Assembly: GCF_900142665.1 (NCBI RefSeq)
Contig: NZ_FRBR01000001.1
Span: 62,001 to 126,000 of the forward strand
Source: Roseovarius pacificus
GTDB taxonomy: Bacteria > Pseudomonadota > Alphaproteobacteria > Rhodobacterales > Rhodobacteraceae
Direction: 5' to 3'
DNA length: 64,000 nt
Part shown: positions 8,166 to 17,939 of the stretch, piece after piece
Position numbering within the stretch: the stretch's first letter is position 1
Layout: each line of letters starts with the position of its first letter
The notes under the pieces: model-generated
The model's input: the letters and a program-made list of their open reading frames with translations, nothing else
What the model was told of the DNA's origin: nothing
The model's database searches: none
Program-made: the position numbers and the translations under genes

Positions 8166-8855
8166 TCAGCCGAGGGCGTATCCGGCCCCGCGCACGGTGC
8201 GCAGCGGATCGTCGCCGCCGTGCTTGCACAGCGCCTTGCGCAGCCGTCCGATATGAACGTCCACCGTCCGGGTGTCGACATAGATGTCGCGCCCCCAGAC
8301 CCGGTCGAGCAATTGTTCGCGCGACCAGACCCGCCCCGGTTTTTCCATGAAGGTCGAAAGCAGGCGGAATTCCGTCGGGCCGAGTTTCAGTTCTCTGGAG
8401 TCGCGGGTCACGCGGTGGGTTTCGGCATCGAGGATGATGTCCTCGTATTCCAGCCGCTGGCCCACCACCGAGGGCCGCGTGCGGCGCAGTTGCGCGCGGA
8501 TGCGGGCCATCAGTTCGATCACCGAATAGGGTTTGATCACGTAATCGTCGGCCCCGGTTTCGAGGCCACGCACGCGATCCACCTCTTCGGAACGGGCCGA
8601 GAGCATGATGATCGGAACGCTGCGGGTATCCGAGCGCGTCTTGAGCTGCCGGCAGACCTCGATCCCCGAGACATTGGGCAGCATCCAGTCGAGAACGATC
8701 AGGTCGGGCGCGGCTTCGTCCACCAGCAACAGGGCCTCTTCGCCGTTCTCGGCAGCGGTGACGCTGAACCCGTCGGCTTCGAGGTTGTAGCGCAGCACCT
8801 CGCGCTGCGCCGGTTCGTCCTCGACCAGAAGAACGGAAGGCTGATCAGTGGCCAT
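8166..8855 (-). CDS. phoB: Phosphate regulon response regulator PhoB
   Basis: OmpR-type response regulator activating phosphate-starvation genes by binding Pho boxes. At 229 residues it has normal length. The receiver domain has the acidic pair in LLVEDEP, phospho-acceptor Asp56 in VLDWMLP and the conserved Lys in VIKPYS. The C-terminal winged helix ends in VDTRTVDVHIGRLRKAL and TVRGAGYALG. The ATG of MATDQP is chosen because AAAGGA lies upstream and the longer frame adds non-homologous residues. It is last in the pho cluster, 19 bp after phoU. Confidence 0.96.
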   Translation of the reverse strand: MATDQPSVLLVEDEPAQREVLRYNLEADGFSVTAAENGEEALLLVDEAAPDLIVLDWMLPNVSGIEVCRQLKTRSDTRSVPIIMLSARSEEVDRVRGLETGADDYVIKPYSVIELMARIRAQLRRTRPSVVGQRLEYEDIILDAETHRVTRDSRELKLGPTEFRLLSTFMEKPGRVWSREQLLDRVWGRDIYVDTRTVDVHIGRLRKALCKHGGDDPLRTVRGAGYALG

Positions 8856-8874
8856 GGCGTTACGTGTCCTTTGC

Positions 8875-9594
8875 TCAGGCGTCCGGCGCCACACTGGCGT
8901 CATGCGAGGTCCGGTCGCGCTTGGGGCGCGGCTCGTCCGGCATTTCGCCGGTGACCAGGTAGATCACCTGTTCGGCGATCGAGGTGACGTGATCGCCCAT
9001 GCGTTCGGTGTTCTTGGCGATGAAATGCAGGTGCATGCAGGGCGTGATGCTGCGCGGGTCTTCCATCATGAAGGTCAGGAATTCGCGGAACAGCGCATTA
9101 TACATCTGATCGACATCATGGTCCCGCTGGACGACATCATTGGCGAGATCGGGATCGCGCTGAATGTAGGAATCGAGCGCGTCGCGCAGCATCAGTTCGA
9201 CCTCGCGCGCCATGCGCCGCAGCGCCGCCGTGGCGCCGTTGATCGGCGACATCTGCGACAGGACGGTGGTGCGTTTCGCCATGTTCTTGGCGTAGTCGCC
9301 GATCCGTTCGAGATTGCCCGCGATCTTCATCACGCTGAGGATCAGGCGCAGGTCGATGGCGGTGGGCGCGCGCAGGGCGATCAGGCGCGCGGTTTCCTCG
9401 TTGATCTGCTCTTCGAGCGCGTCGATGGCGCGGTCACCGGCGCGGACCTTTTCGGCCAGTTCCTCGTCGCGGGTTTCCAGCGAGGTCGCCGCATCGAGGA
9501 TGGCCTTTTCGACAAGGCCGCCCATCTTCATGATATGGGCCTGGATGCCTTCGAGGTCGCGATCGAAGGATGAAACGATATGCTGATCGGACAT
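8875..9594 (-). CDS. phoU: Phosphate signalling protein PhoU
   Basis: Cytosolic regulator that links the Pst transporter to PhoR and represses the regulon when phosphate is plentiful. The 239-residue protein is all helical with two PhoU repeats (e.g. ERIGDYAKNMAKR and ERMGDHVTSIAEQ), each carrying the metal-cluster E-x-x-x-D pattern. The start MSDQH is fixed by AAGGAG eight bases upstream. The upstream GTG would overlap that site. It lies 12 bp after pstB. Confidence 0.96.
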   Translation of the reverse strand: MSDQHIVSSFDRDLEGIQAHIMKMGGLVEKAILDAATSLETRDEELAEKVRAGDRAIDALEEQINEETARLIALRAPTAIDLRLILSVMKIAGNLERIGDYAKNMAKRTTVLSQMSPINGATAALRRMAREVELMLRDALDSYIQRDPDLANDVVQRDHDVDQMYNALFREFLTFMMEDPRSITPCMHLHFIAKNTERMGDHVTSIAEQVIYLVTGEMPDEPRPKRDRTSHDASVAPDA

Positions 9595-9606
9595 TTGGGT
9601 CACTCC

Positions 9607-10404
9607 TTAGCCGATACGGCCGGTGATGTAGCTTTCGGTGCGCTCATCTTTGGGGTTGGTGAAGATCTGTTCGGTGTCGTCGAATTCCACGAGGCTGCCG
9701 AGGTGGAAGAACGCGGTTTTCTGGCTGACGCGGGCGGCCTGCTGCATCGAGTGGGTGACGATGACGACCGAGTAGTTCTGGCGCAGCTCGTCGATCAGTT
9801 CCTCGACCTGGGCCGTGGCGATGGGATCGAGCGCCGAGCAGGGTTCGTCCATCAGCAGAACCTCGGGTTCGGTGGCCACGGCGCGGGCGATGCACAGGCG
9901 CTGTTGCTGGCCGCCCGAGAGCCCGGTGCCGGGGGCATCGAGCCGGTCCTTGACCTCGTCCCAGATGGCGCCGCGGCGCAGGGCCTTTTCGACGATCTCG
10001 TCGAGGTCGGCCCTGGAATTGGCCAGACCGTGGATGCGCGGGCCATAGGCGATGTTGTCGTAGATCGACTTGGGGAACGGGTTGGGTTTCTGGAACACCA
10101 TGCCGACCTTGGCGCGCAGTTGCACGGGATCGACCTTCTTGTCGTAGATGTCTTCGCCGTCGAGCAGGATGTCGCCCTCGACGCGGCAGACGTCGATGGT
10201 GTCGTTCATCCGGTTCAGGCAGCGCAGGAAGGTGGACTTGCCGCAGCCGGACGGCCCGATGAAGGCGGTCACGGTGTTGTCGGCGATATCGACATCCACG
10301 TCCTTGATGGCATGGGTGTCGCCATAATAGACCTGCACCTTGCGGGCGGAGAATTTGATTGTCTGGTCGGTCACGCGGTTCTCCGGGGTTGGGGCGTCGT
10401 ACAT
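9607..10404 (-). CDS. pstB: Phosphate ABC transporter ATP-binding protein PstB
   Basis: ATPase of the high-affinity Pst phosphate importer. It has 265 residues with Walker [10 protein letters not shown] (50-58), Q-loop [10 protein letters not shown], signature LSGGQQQR, Walker [14 protein letters not shown] and the switch His in VTHSMQQA. The [11 protein letters not shown] stretch is diagnostic for PstB. It sits between pstA and phoU with short gaps, consistent with one transcript. Confidence 0.98.
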   Translation of the reverse strand: MYDAPTPENRVTDQTIKFSARKVQVYYGDTHAIKDVDVDIADNTVTAFIGPSGCGKSTFLRCLNRMNDTIDVCRVEGDILLDGEDIYDKKVDPVQLRAKVGMVFQKPNPFPKSIYDNIAYGPRIHGLANSRADLDEIVEKALRRGAIWDEVKDRLDAPGTGLSGGQQQRLCIARAVATEPEVLLMDEPCSALDPIATAQVEELIDELRQNYSVVIVTHSMQQAARVSQKTAFFHLGSLVEFDDTEQIFTNPKDERTESYITGRIG

Positions 10405-10422
10405 GGGAGGGGTCCCTTTGGC

Positions 10423-11751
10423 TTACCAGCGGCGCTCGAAGCGGCGGCGCAGGATGATGGCAATGATATTCATGGTCAGGAGGAAGGCCAGCAGGATGAT
10501 GATCCCGCCCCAGGCTTTCTCGTAGAAGCTGGCGTCGGCGCGGGCGGCCCAAGTGTAGATCTGGGCGGGCATGGCGGAGTTGGCCTCGGTGAAGCCGGCC
10601 ATGATGCCGTCGGGATAGCCGCGCGCGACGAAGCCCACCATGCCGATCAGCAGGAGCGGCGCGGTTTCGCCGAGCGCCTGCGCGAGGCCGATGATGGTGC
10701 CGGTCAGGATGCCGGGCATGGCCATCGGCAGGACGTGGTGGAACACCGCCTGCATTTTCGACGCCCCCACTCCGAGCGCCGCGTCGCGGATCGAGGGCGG
10801 CACGGATTTGAGCGAGGCGCGCGTCGAGATGATGATCGTCGGCAGGGTCATCAGCGTGAGCACCAGCCCGCCCACCAGCGGCGCGGATTGCGGCATGTGC
10901 ATGAACTGGATGAACACCGCCAGGCCGAGGATGCCGAACACGATGGAGGGCACGGCGGCGAGGTTCGAGATGTTCACCTCGATCAGGTCGGTGAAGCGGT
11001 TTTGCGGTGCGAACTCTTCTAGGTAGATCGAGGCGGCCACGCCGATGGGCAGCGACAGGAACAGCACCACCAGCATCATGAAGAACGATCCCACGACCGA
11101 AGCGCCGAGCCCCGCGCCGCCGGGGTTGTCCACGCCCGCGTCGGTGCCGGTGATGAAGGTCCAGTTGATCGCCCCCTTGATGATCCCGGCCTCTTGCAGG
11201 GCGTCCACCAGATCGAGGTCGGTGGCCATCAGGAAGCGGCTGTTTTCGAGGCTGTCGCGGGTGATCCGGCCATTGAGATAGCCATCGACGCGCGAGGAGG
11301 CCGGAAGCTGGAACGAGACGGTCTCGCCCACCTGGTCGGGATTGTTGGCGTAGAAGGTCCGCAGGTCGCCGCCGATCTTGCCGAGAAGGCGTTCGATGGC
11401 CGCGTTGTCGACCTCGACCTCAAGGCCACTTTCGTCGAGTTGCGATTTCAGCGCGTCGATGAAGACGGTCTGATAGGCCTTGGTCTTGAACAGTTCGCTT
11501 TCGGCGGCTTCCACCTGTGCGGCGGTCATGGTGAAATCGACATCGACCACGGTGCGGGTGAAGGCGGGTGCGCCCGAGCGCACGATGGAGACGGCCAGCA
11601 CGGCAAGGAAGAACAGCCCCACGAGGATCGCGGCGATCCCGTAGCCCTTGAAGCGGGCTTCGGAGCGGTTGCGGCGGGTGGTTCTGGCGTCCTGCACATG
11701 GAGCGAGCCCTTGCGCGGCGCGCCCGAAGTGTTGAGCGTTGCGTCGGTCAT
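10423..11751 (-). CDS. pstA: Phosphate ABC transporter permease PstA
   Basis: Inner-membrane permease subunit. It has 442 residues, about 150 longer than the enterobacterial protein. The N-terminal region has one membrane segment (GIAAILVGLFFLAVLAV) followed by a roughly 150-residue domain, then the usual permease core with the EAA-like loop. The core begins near VGSFFMMLVVLFLSLPIGV and ends with FLLTMNIIAIILRRRFERRW. This long form is typical of alphaproteobacterial PstA. Its ATG overlaps the pstC stop (ATGA). Confidence 0.96.
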   Translation of the reverse strand: MTDATLNTSGAPRKGSLHVQDARTTRRNRSEARFKGYGIAAILVGLFFLAVLAVSIVRSGAPAFTRTVVDVDFTMTAAQVEAAESELFKTKAYQTVFIDALKSQLDESGLEVEVDNAAIERLLGKIGGDLRTFYANNPDQVGETVSFQLPASSRVDGYLNGRITRDSLENSRFLMATDLDLVDALQEAGIIKGAINWTFITGTDAGVDNPGGAGLGASVVGSFFMMLVVLFLSLPIGVAASIYLEEFAPQNRFTDLIEVNISNLAAVPSIVFGILGLAVFIQFMHMPQSAPLVGGLVLTLMTLPTIIISTRASLKSVPPSIRDAALGVGASKMQAVFHHVLPMAMPGILTGTIIGLAQALGETAPLLLIGMVGFVARGYPDGIMAGFTEANSAMPAQIYTWAARADASFYEKAWGGIIILLAFLLTMNIIAIILRRRFERRW

Positions 11752-13253
11752 TCGTACTGCTCCCGGTATTTGCGCACGATGTAGAGGGCGAAAACGTTGA
11801 GGCCCAGGGTGATCACGAACAGGGTCATGCCGAGGGCGAAGGCGACCAGCGCCTCGGGCGAGGCGAAATCGGCGTCGCCGGTCAGCTGGCTGACGATCTT
11901 GGCGGTGACGGTGGTCATGGCCTCGAACGGGTTGAGCGAGAGTTTCGCGGCAGCCCCTGCCCCCAGCACCACGATCATGGTTTCGCCGATGGCGCGGCTG
12001 GCGGCCAGGAGGATCGCGCCGACGATGCCCGGCAGGGCGGCGGGCAGGATCACCTGTTTGATGGTTTCCGACCGGGTCGCGCCCAGCCCGTAGGAGCCGT
12101 CACGCATGGCCTGCGGCACGGCATTGATGATGTCATCGGACAGCGAACTGACAAAGGGGATCAGCATGATGCCCATCACCAGACCGGCGGTCATCACGGC
12201 GGTGCCCGACTGCATCCAGCCCAGCCCGTCGCGCCCGAAGACCGACACGAGCAGCGGGCCGACCGTCAGCAAGGCGAAAAGGCCGTAGACGATGGTCGGG
12301 ATACCCGCCAGCACCTCGAGCATCGGCTTGGCGACGGAGCGGACACGGGGGCTTGCGTATTCCGAAAGATATATGGCGGAGAAAAGCCCCACCGGCACGG
12401 CCACCGCAAGCGCCACGATGGAGATGTAGAACGTGCCCCAGAGCAGCGGCAGGACGCCGAGGTCGGAGCTGCCGCCGCGGCCCGAGAAACTGGGCGCCCA
12501 GTTGAGGCCGGTGAAGAAATCCCAGGCCGGGTAGAGGCGGAAGAACTCGATCGTGTTGAACACGAGGCTGAGAATGATGCCCACGGTCGTCAGGATGGCG
12601 ATGGAGGCGGCGCCGATGAGGATGGCGCGAATGCCCTGCTCGACCGTGTTGCGCGCGCGGAAATCGGAATGCGCCTCCCGGAGACCCCGGAAGGCCCCGG
12701 CGAAGGCCAGCACGATCACGGCGATGGACATCCACAGCGTGCCGGTGGCGTTCATCACGCGGTAGCGCTGTGCGGCGTTCAGGACAGGCTGGGTCACCGT
12801 GGAGGTGACGATCTGGCCCGCGTCCTTGAGGCGTTGGGTGACATCGGTGATATCGGCGCGCATGTCGCTTGCGAAATCCCGCGTCATGGTGCCTTCGGCG
12901 ACGGCGTTGTCCAGCCCTTCGGCGGTGCGGCGCACTTCGGCCATGACCAGCCCGCGCGAGGCGTTATCGGCCACGGTGCGATCCGGGATCATCCCGCTGA
13001 CGGTGGAATTGATGTAGACCGGTTGCACCAGCAGCCAGACGATCAGCAGGAGGAACGCCGGGACAGCCGCCTTCATGGCGACGTTCCAGCCGTAATAGGA
13101 CGGCAAGGAGTGCAGGTGACGCGTATTGCCCCCGGCGCTTGCCAGGGCGCGTTGCCGGCCCAGGAAATAGCCGGCGGCGGCGACCGCCAGGACGATCATG
13201 ATGAGCCAGAACAGTGGCATATGCCCCTCGCAGGTTGTTTTGAAAAGGTCCAA
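11748..13253 (-). CDS. pstC: Phosphate ABC transporter permease PstC
   Basis: Partner permease of PstA. It has 501 residues compared with about 320 in E. coli, with an extended N-terminal half. That half holds a membrane segment (FWLIMIVLAVAAAGYFLG), a second one (VPAFLLLIVWLLVQPV) and a periplasmic helical region. The C-terminal core is the normal six-helix permease (PVGLFSAIYLSEYASPRVR, SEYxxPRxR loop). It is translationally coupled to pstA by a 4-base overlap and lies 53 bp downstream of pstS. Confidence 0.96.
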   Translation of the reverse strand: MDLFKTTCEGHMPLFWLIMIVLAVAAAGYFLGRQRALASAGGNTRHLHSLPSYYGWNVAMKAAVPAFLLLIVWLLVQPVYINSTVSGMIPDRTVADNASRGLVMAEVRRTAEGLDNAVAEGTMTRDFASDMRADITDVTQRLKDAGQIVTSTVTQPVLNAAQRYRVMNATGTLWMSIAVIVLAFAGAFRGLREAHSDFRARNTVEQGIRAILIGAASIAILTTVGIILSLVFNTIEFFRLYPAWDFFTGLNWAPSFSGRGGSSDLGVLPLLWGTFYISIVALAVAVPVGLFSAIYLSEYASPRVRSVAKPMLEVLAGIPTIVYGLFALLTVGPLLVSVFGRDGLGWMQSGTAVMTAGLVMGIMLIPFVSSLSDDIINAVPQAMRDGSYGLGATRSETIKQVILPAALPGIVGAILLAASRAIGETMIVVLGAGAAAKLSLNPFEAMTTVTAKIVSQLTGDADFASPEALVAFALGMTLFVITLGLNVFALYIVRKYREQYE

Positions 13254-13306
13254 AAAGGAAACGGGGGCGGCGGAATATGCCGCCCCCTGCCTGTAACCGC
13301 TTTCGA

Positions 13307-14347
13307 TTACATGCCTTCGCCCATGGTCACTTCGTCAGCGACGGCTTTCTGGGTGTCGGCCAGTTCGGGGTCGGCGACGAGGCCGTAGTTCGACAGCGGG
13401 CCGCCGGGGCCTGCGATTTCGTCGGCCACGAAGAACTGAGCGTATTCCTTGAGGCCGGGGATCACGCCGATATGGGCCTTCTTCACGTAGAAGAACAGCG
13501 GGCGCGAGACCGGGTATTCGCCCGAGGCGATGGTTTCGGTCGAGGGCGACACGCCGCCCATGGTGGCCACTTTCAGCTTGTCGGTGTTGTTCTCGTAGAA
13601 CGCCAGGCCGAACACGCCGATGCCGTTGGTGTTGGCGTCGATCCGGGCCAGGGTTTCGGTGTAGTCGCCGTCGATATCGACCGACTTGCCGTCCTGGCGC
13701 ACGTCGAGGCAGGCGTCTTCGGCGGAGTCTTCGTCCATGCCGCTGTCCATCATCGCCTGCATGGCGCCGGTGTCTTCGCAGCCCTTGAGCAGAACCTTGT
13801 CTTCAAAGACTTCGCGGGTGCCGTGCTTGGTGCCGGGGATGAACATGGCGATTTCGGCGTCGGGCAGCTCGCCGTTGAACTCGGCCCAGGTGTTGTGGGG
13901 GTTCTTGACCAGTGCGCCGTCTTTCAGGACGGTGGCGCCGATGGCGTTGAAGATGTCCGACGGCTGGAAGGCGGTGTAGGCCGGGCCCGCCTGCTGGCTG
14001 GCAAAGACGATGCCGTCATAGCCGATGCGCACTTCGATGATGTCGGTGACGCCGTTTTCGGCGCAGGCTTCGATTTCCTTTTCGCGGATGGCGCGCGAGG
14101 CGTTGGCCACGTCGATGGTGTTCTCGCCGACGCCTTCGCAGAAGCGCTTGAGGCCGGCCGACGAGCCGCCCGATTCGACAACCGGGGTCGGGAAGTCGGT
14201 GTTGTCGCCGAAGAGTTCGGCCACGATCGAGGCGTAAGGCAGCACGGTCGACGAGCCGGCGACCTGTACGTTGTCGCGCGCGGCAGCGGCGGTGGCCGAG
14301 ACGGCGGCAATGGCGAGCGTCGAGGCGGTCATCTTGATATAGGACAT
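13307..14347 (-). CDS. pstS: Periplasmic phosphate-binding protein PstS
   Basis: Solute-binding protein that delivers inorganic phosphate to PstCA. The 346-residue precursor has a Sec signal peptide (ASTLAIAAVSATAAAA, cleavage near residue 23). The mature part begins with the phosphate-site QVAGSSTVLPY. Other ligand segments are ESGGSSAG and TKHGTREVFED. It is first of the pst genes, downstream of a triple Pho box, so transcription is expected to rise strongly on phosphate limitation. Confidence 0.96.
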   Translation of the reverse strand: MSYIKMTASTLAIAAVSATAAAARDNVQVAGSSTVLPYASIVAELFGDNTDFPTPVVESGGSSAGLKRFCEGVGENTIDVANASRAIREKEIEACAENGVTDIIEVRIGYDGIVFASQQAGPAYTAFQPSDIFNAIGATVLKDGALVKNPHNTWAEFNGELPDAEIAMFIPGTKHGTREVFEDKVLLKGCEDTGAMQAMMDSGMDEDSAEDACLDVRQDGKSVDIDGDYTETLARIDANTNGIGVFGLAFYENNTDKLKVATMGGVSPSTETIASGEYPVSRPLFFYVKKAHIGVIPGLKEYAQFFVADEIAGPGGPLSNYGLVADPELADTQKAVADEVTMGEGM

Positions 14348-14432
14348 GGATAGCTCCTGATTGGTGTGTCCGGTTCGGAGGCCCCAGGCGGTACCTCTTG
14401 GCGCGGTGCTATCGGTGGGTGACGACGCTTTT

Positions 14433-14461
14433 GTTAAAGATTTGTAACAGTTTCATGACAG
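14433..14461 (-). promoter_or_regulatory. Pho box (three direct repeats) upstream of pstS
   Basis: Read on the minus strand: CTGTCAT-GAAA-CTGTTAC-AAAT-CTTTAAC. These are three 7-bp repeats with exact 11-bp periodicity and AT-rich 4-bp spacers, the standard PhoB-binding architecture. It lies 86-114 bp upstream of the pstS ATG. The first repeat matches the consensus CTGTCAT exactly, and the others diverge progressively. Confidence 0.88.
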
Positions 14462-14549
14462 CCGCCGGATTATGCCCAAATTATGGCATCGTGGCCGGGT
14501 GCGGCCATGCGGGCGGCGCGCAGGGGCCGTCAAACGGCGCGCAGACGGG

Positions 14550-15587
14550 TCACAGGGGCAGAATCACCCTGAATTCGGCGCCCTGGCCGGGGGCGGATTC
14601 GATTCTGAGGCGGCCCCGGTGGCGGTTGACGATATGCTTGACGATCGCCAGCCCCAGCCCCGTGCCGCCCTGCTCGCGCGAGCGGTGGGTGTCGATGCGG
14701 TAGAACCGCTCGGTCAGGCGCGGGATGTGGATCTGGTCGATTCCCGGCCCGGTGTCGCAGACGCTGAGAATCGCCGCCGGGCCGCGCAGTTGCGGGGCGC
14801 GCTCGGTGGTGCTGAGCGACAGGGTGACGGTGCCGTTTCTGCCGCCGTACTTGATGGCGTTCTCGGTCAGGTTGGTGACGACCTGAATCAGCTGGTCGCG
14901 GTCGCCGGGCACGATGACCGGGGTGTCGTCCATGTCGGTTCGCAGGGTCACATCCGAGGTTTTGGCCACCGCGCGCAGCGAATGCAGCACGCTTTCGACG
15001 ATCTGTTTGAGGTCCACCTTGTCGGTGGGGCGCACGCGTTCCTCGGCCTCGACCCGGCTGAGCGACAGGAGGTCGCGCACGAGGCGCTCCATGCGCTGCG
15101 CCTCGGCCATCATGATCGACAGGAAGCGCTCGCTGGCCGCCGCATCGGCTTTGGCGGGGCCTTGCAGGGTTTCGATGAACCCCATCAGGGCGGTGAGCGG
15201 CGTGCGCAACTCATGGCTGACATTGGCGACGAAATCGCGGCGCATCTGCCCGGCCTGTTCGAGATGGGTGACATCCTCGAAACAGACCAGCGCCCCCTGT
15301 CCCAGATCGGTTTCCACCTTGGAGACGCTGACCACGAAACTGGTGTCCTGCGCGCCGTCGCTGCCGAGATAGCGGGTCTTGCGCGGTTTGGCGTCGCGCA
15401 GGGTGCCTTCGATGGCATCCAGCACGGTGGGCTGGCGCAGGGCGGTGATGAAATGCCGCCCCACGATCTGCTGCCCCAGAAGGGCCAGCGCCTGTGCGTT
15501 GGCCCCCAGAATCCGCTCGCCCCGCCCGATCAGGAGGGCGGGCAGCGGAATGGCCTGCAACAGGGTCGATATCTTGCCTTCGGTCAT
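14550..15587 (-). CDS. phoR: Phosphate regulon sensor histidine kinase PhoR (no membrane segment)
   Basis: Histidine kinase that phosphorylates PhoB. Residues about 1-110 form a PAS-like domain; the dimerisation/phospho-acceptor helix has SHELRTP with His125. The HATPase domain shows N box [10 protein letters not shown]1 CDTGPGI and G2 [12 protein letters not shown]. The 345-residue protein has no hydrophobic stretch long enough for a membrane helix, unlike the classical PhoR, so it appears cytosolic and must sense through PhoU/PstB. Its ATG overlaps the stop of the gamma-carbonic anhydrase gene. Confidence 0.93.
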   Translation of the reverse strand: MTEGKISTLLQAIPLPALLIGRGERILGANAQALALLGQQIVGRHFITALRQPTVLDAIEGTLRDAKPRKTRYLGSDGAQDTSFVVSVSKVETDLGQGALVCFEDVTHLEQAGQMRRDFVANVSHELRTPLTALMGFIETLQGPAKADAAASERFLSIMMAEAQRMERLVRDLLSLSRVEAEERVRPTDKVDLKQIVESVLHSLRAVAKTSDVTLRTDMDDTPVIVPGDRDQLIQVVTNLTENAIKYGGRNGTVTLSLSTTERAPQLRGPAAILSVCDTGPGIDQIHIPRLTERFYRIDTHRSREQGGTGLGLAIVKHIVNRHRGRLRIESAPGQGAEFRVILPL

Positions 15588-16114
15588 GACCCGCAGACGG
15601 GTATCAGACCATCGCGGTAGCGGCGCATGTTCTGCTGGTAATGCAGGGCCGAGGCGCGCAGCCCCTCGATGGCCGCGTCATCGAGGCTGCGCACCACACG
15701 GCCCGGTGCGCCCATCACGAGGCTGCCATCGGGGATCTCCTTGCCTTCGGTCACCAGAGCCCCCGCGCCGATCAGGCAGTTCCGGCCGATCACCGCGCCG
15801 TTCAGGACCGTCGCGCCCATACCGATCAGGGTGTTGTCGCCGATGGTGCAGCCATGCAGCATCGCCTTGTGCCCGATGGTGCAGCCCGCGCCGACGGTCA
15901 GCGGAAAGCCGATATCGGTGTGCATCACGCAGTTTTCCTGCACGTTGCTGCCCGGCCCGATCACGATTTCCTCGTTGTCGCCGCGCAGGGTGCTGCCGAA
16001 CCAGACCGAGGCCGCCCGCTCCAGCACGATCCGCCCGATCAGGTTGGCGTCGGGCGCGATCCATGTGTCGTCGGCGATCTGGGGGGCATGGCCGTCAAGC
16101 GAATATAGGGTCAT
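15584..16114 (-). CDS. Gamma-carbonic anhydrase family protein
   Basis: Left-handed beta-helix protein of 176 residues built from hexapeptide repeats. Three His residues in the gamma-carbonic anhydrase metal-site pattern are visible (CVMHTD and GHKAMLHG). Close homologues (YrdA/CaiE/PaaY group) may be carbonic anhydrases or thioesterase-like, so the exact reaction is open. It overlaps gmk upstream (ATGA) and phoR downstream (ATGA), a tight gmk-CA-phoR arrangement. Confidence 0.88.
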   Translation of the reverse strand: MTLYSLDGHAPQIADDTWIAPDANLIGRIVLERAASVWFGSTLRGDNEEIVIGPGSNVQENCVMHTDIGFPLTVGAGCTIGHKAMLHGCTIGDNTLIGMGATVLNGAVIGRNCLIGAGALVTEGKEIPDGSLVMGAPGRVVRSLDDAAIEGLRASALHYQQNMRRYRDGLIPVCGS

Positions 16115-16755
16115 AATGTGGTTTCCTCGAATTCCGTATGAAGCTGTTTGACATGGGCGTTGAGGCCCGGCTGTTGAATGCGCTTGAGACGCGCCGCCTG
16201 AACCACGGTCTTCAGCCGCTCGAAGGTGACGTCGAGATCGTCGTTGATCAGCACGTAATCGTACTCGGCCCAGTGGCTGATCTCGTCCCAGCTTTTGCGC
16301 ATGCGCCTGGCGATCACCTCGTCGCTGTCCTGCCCGCGTTTCACAAGACGGCGGTGCAATTCGCGGATCGAGGGCGGGAGGATGAAGATCGACAGCGTAT
16401 GCTGGCCCAGGGCCGAGTTCTGGATCTGCTGCGCGCCCTGCCAGTCGATGTCGAACAGCACGTCATCGCCGCCGTCGATGGCCGTTTGCACCGGGTCGCG
16501 CGGCGAGCCGTAGAAATTGCCGAACACATGGGCATGTTCCAGCATGTCGCCATTGGCCACCTGGCGCTGAAACTCGGGCTCGGACATGAAATGATAGTCC
16601 TTGCCGTCCACCTCGCCCTCGCGCGGGGTGCGGGTGGTGGCGGAGACCGAAAAGCTCAGGCTCGGGTCCCAGTCGCGCAATTGCCGCGTCAGCGTCGATT
16701 TGCCCGCGCCCGAGGGCGAGCTGAGAATGATCAAAAGGCCGCGGCGGTTGCTCAT
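16111..16755 (-). CDS. gmk: Guanylate kinase
   Basis: ATP-dependent phosphorylation of GMP to GDP in the cytosol. It has 214 residues from MSNRRG. P-loop [10 protein letters not shown] (12-21) and GMP-binding segments [17 protein letters not shown] and [14 protein letters not shown] are all present. The frame is open 25 codons further upstream, but those residues are a translation of a dispersed intergenic repeat ([20 protein letters not shown]), so the start at 16755 is preferred. It lies downstream of yicC, as in many bacteria. Confidence 0.96.
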   Translation of the reverse strand: MSNRRGLLIILSSPSGAGKSTLTRQLRDWDPSLSFSVSATTRTPREGEVDGKDYHFMSEPEFQRQVANGDMLEHAHVFGNFYGSPRDPVQTAIDGGDDVLFDIDWQGAQQIQNSALGQHTLSIFILPPSIRELHRRLVKRGQDSDEVIARRMRKSWDEISHWAEYDYVLINDDLDVTFERLKTVVQAARLKRIQQPGLNAHVKQLHTEFEETTL

Positions 16756-16772
16756 CTGTCCCAGTTCCTTGT

Positions 16773-16821
16773 CTTCATCTTTCCCCAAATACTCTCGGGG
16801 GTCCGGGGGTGAAACCCCCGG
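16773..16821 (-). repeat. Dispersed hairpin + AGTATTT repeat, copy A
   Basis: On the minus strand: hairpin CCGGGGG-TTTCA-CCCCCGG (16821-16803), then AGTATTT-GG-GGAAAGATGAAG (16793-16773). The same layout recurs at 21418-21480 and 28345-28392. The copy lies between yicC and gmk and directly abuts the gmk ribosome-binding region. Confidence 0.85.
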
Positions 16822-16838
16822 CTGCGCCACGTCGGGGC

Positions 16839-17729
16839 CTATTCCACGTTCTGAACCTGTTCGCGCATCTGGTCGATCACCGCCTTCAGGTCCAGCCCGA
16901 TGGCCGTGAGCCCGGTATGTTGCGACTTGGCGCAGAGCGTGTTGGCCTCGCGGTTGAATTCCTGCGACAGGAAATCCAGCTTGCGCCCGATGGGCACGCC
17001 CTGCGACAGCAGATCGCGCGCGGCATCGACATGGGCGCGCAGGCGGTCGAGCTCTTCGGTGATGTCGGATTTCACCGCGATCAGCGCCAGTTCCTGCGCG
17101 ACACGGGGTTCATCGACCGGGTCGGCATTGTCCGTCACGCGCGCCAGTTGCGCGCGCAGCGTTTCGGCCATTTGCCCCTGCCGGGCCTGTACGGCCCCGG
17201 CGGCCTGCTCGACCAGGTCCGCGATCTGGTCGAGTTGCCCGGACAGGATGGAGCGCAGCGCCGCGCCCTCGCTGGCGCGCATCTCCAGAAAGCCGGCGAG
17301 CAGCGTCTCGAAATCCTTGAGCAGCGCATCGCGCAGCGGCGCGGTATCCTGATCACCGCCGCCCGCGTCGAGCACGCCGCGCATGGCCAGCAGGTCGGCG
17401 GGCGTGGAGGGGGCCAGCGTGACGCCGGTCTGCATGGCGCGGGTTTCGACATGGGCCATGGCGGTCAGGATATCGTCGAGCAGGGCGTCGTTGACGGTAA
17501 GCTGGCCGGATTGATCCTCGGCATGGACGCGCAGCGACAGGTTCACGTTGCCCCGCGTCAGCGCCTTGCCGAGCCGGGCGCGCAGCGCGGCTTCGAGCCC
17601 GTCGATCCAGTCGGGAACGCGCAGGCGCAAATCCAGCCCCTTGCCGTTGACGCTGCGCAAATCCCATGTCCAGCCATGGGCCTGATGGGTTCCGGTGGCC
17701 GAAGCGAAGGCCGTCATAGAGTTGAGCAC
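16839..17729 (-). CDS. yicC: YicC-family endoribonuclease
   Basis: Member of the YicC/YloC family, shown in enterobacteria to be an endoribonuclease acting in small-RNA turnover. It has 296 residues. The N-terminal [10 protein letters not shown] and [13 protein letters not shown] motifs and the C-terminal DUF1732 block ([37 protein letters not shown]) are clear. The start is a GTG six bases after GGAGGA, giving the family's usual SMTA opening at residue 4. A longer open frame upstream is not family-like. It precedes gmk. Confidence 0.92.
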   Translation of the reverse strand: MLNSMTAFASATGTHQAHGWTWDLRSVNGKGLDLRLRVPDWIDGLEAALRARLGKALTRGNVNLSLRVHAEDQSGQLTVNDALLDDILTAMAHVETRAMQTGVTLAPSTPADLLAMRGVLDAGGGDQDTAPLRDALLKDFETLLAGFLEMRASEGAALRSILSGQLDQIADLVEQAAGAVQARQGQMAETLRAQLARVTDNADPVDEPRVAQELALIAVKSDITEELDRLRAHVDAARDLLSQGVPIGRKLDFLSQEFNREANTLCAKSQHTGLTAIGLDLKAVIDQMREQVQNVE

Positions 17730-17939
17730 GGGTAGTCCTCCGGCACGGTTGCGGGTTTGTCCTAGCCACTCTGCCCCGGCGAGGCAAGCATTGCCATACC
17801 GGGCGGCAGGGCGCCGGACGGTTAACCATTTGGTTGGAATTTTAGACAAATTCATATGGAACCGTGGCAAATTGAAACGAGGAGCGGATGATCTCCGCCC
17901 GAATGAGCGATGTTCGTCACATGGATAACAGGTGAGCAG

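Noticed and set aside
9580..13388. Long plus-strand open frames (480 and 549 codons) across the pst genes
   Set aside because: They are antisense shadows of pstB, pstA and pstC produced by high GC; composition is His/Gly/Asp-rich with no family features.
16756..16830. N-terminal extension of guanylate kinase
   Set aside because: The extra residues translate the dispersed intergenic repeat; MSNRRG matches the family start.
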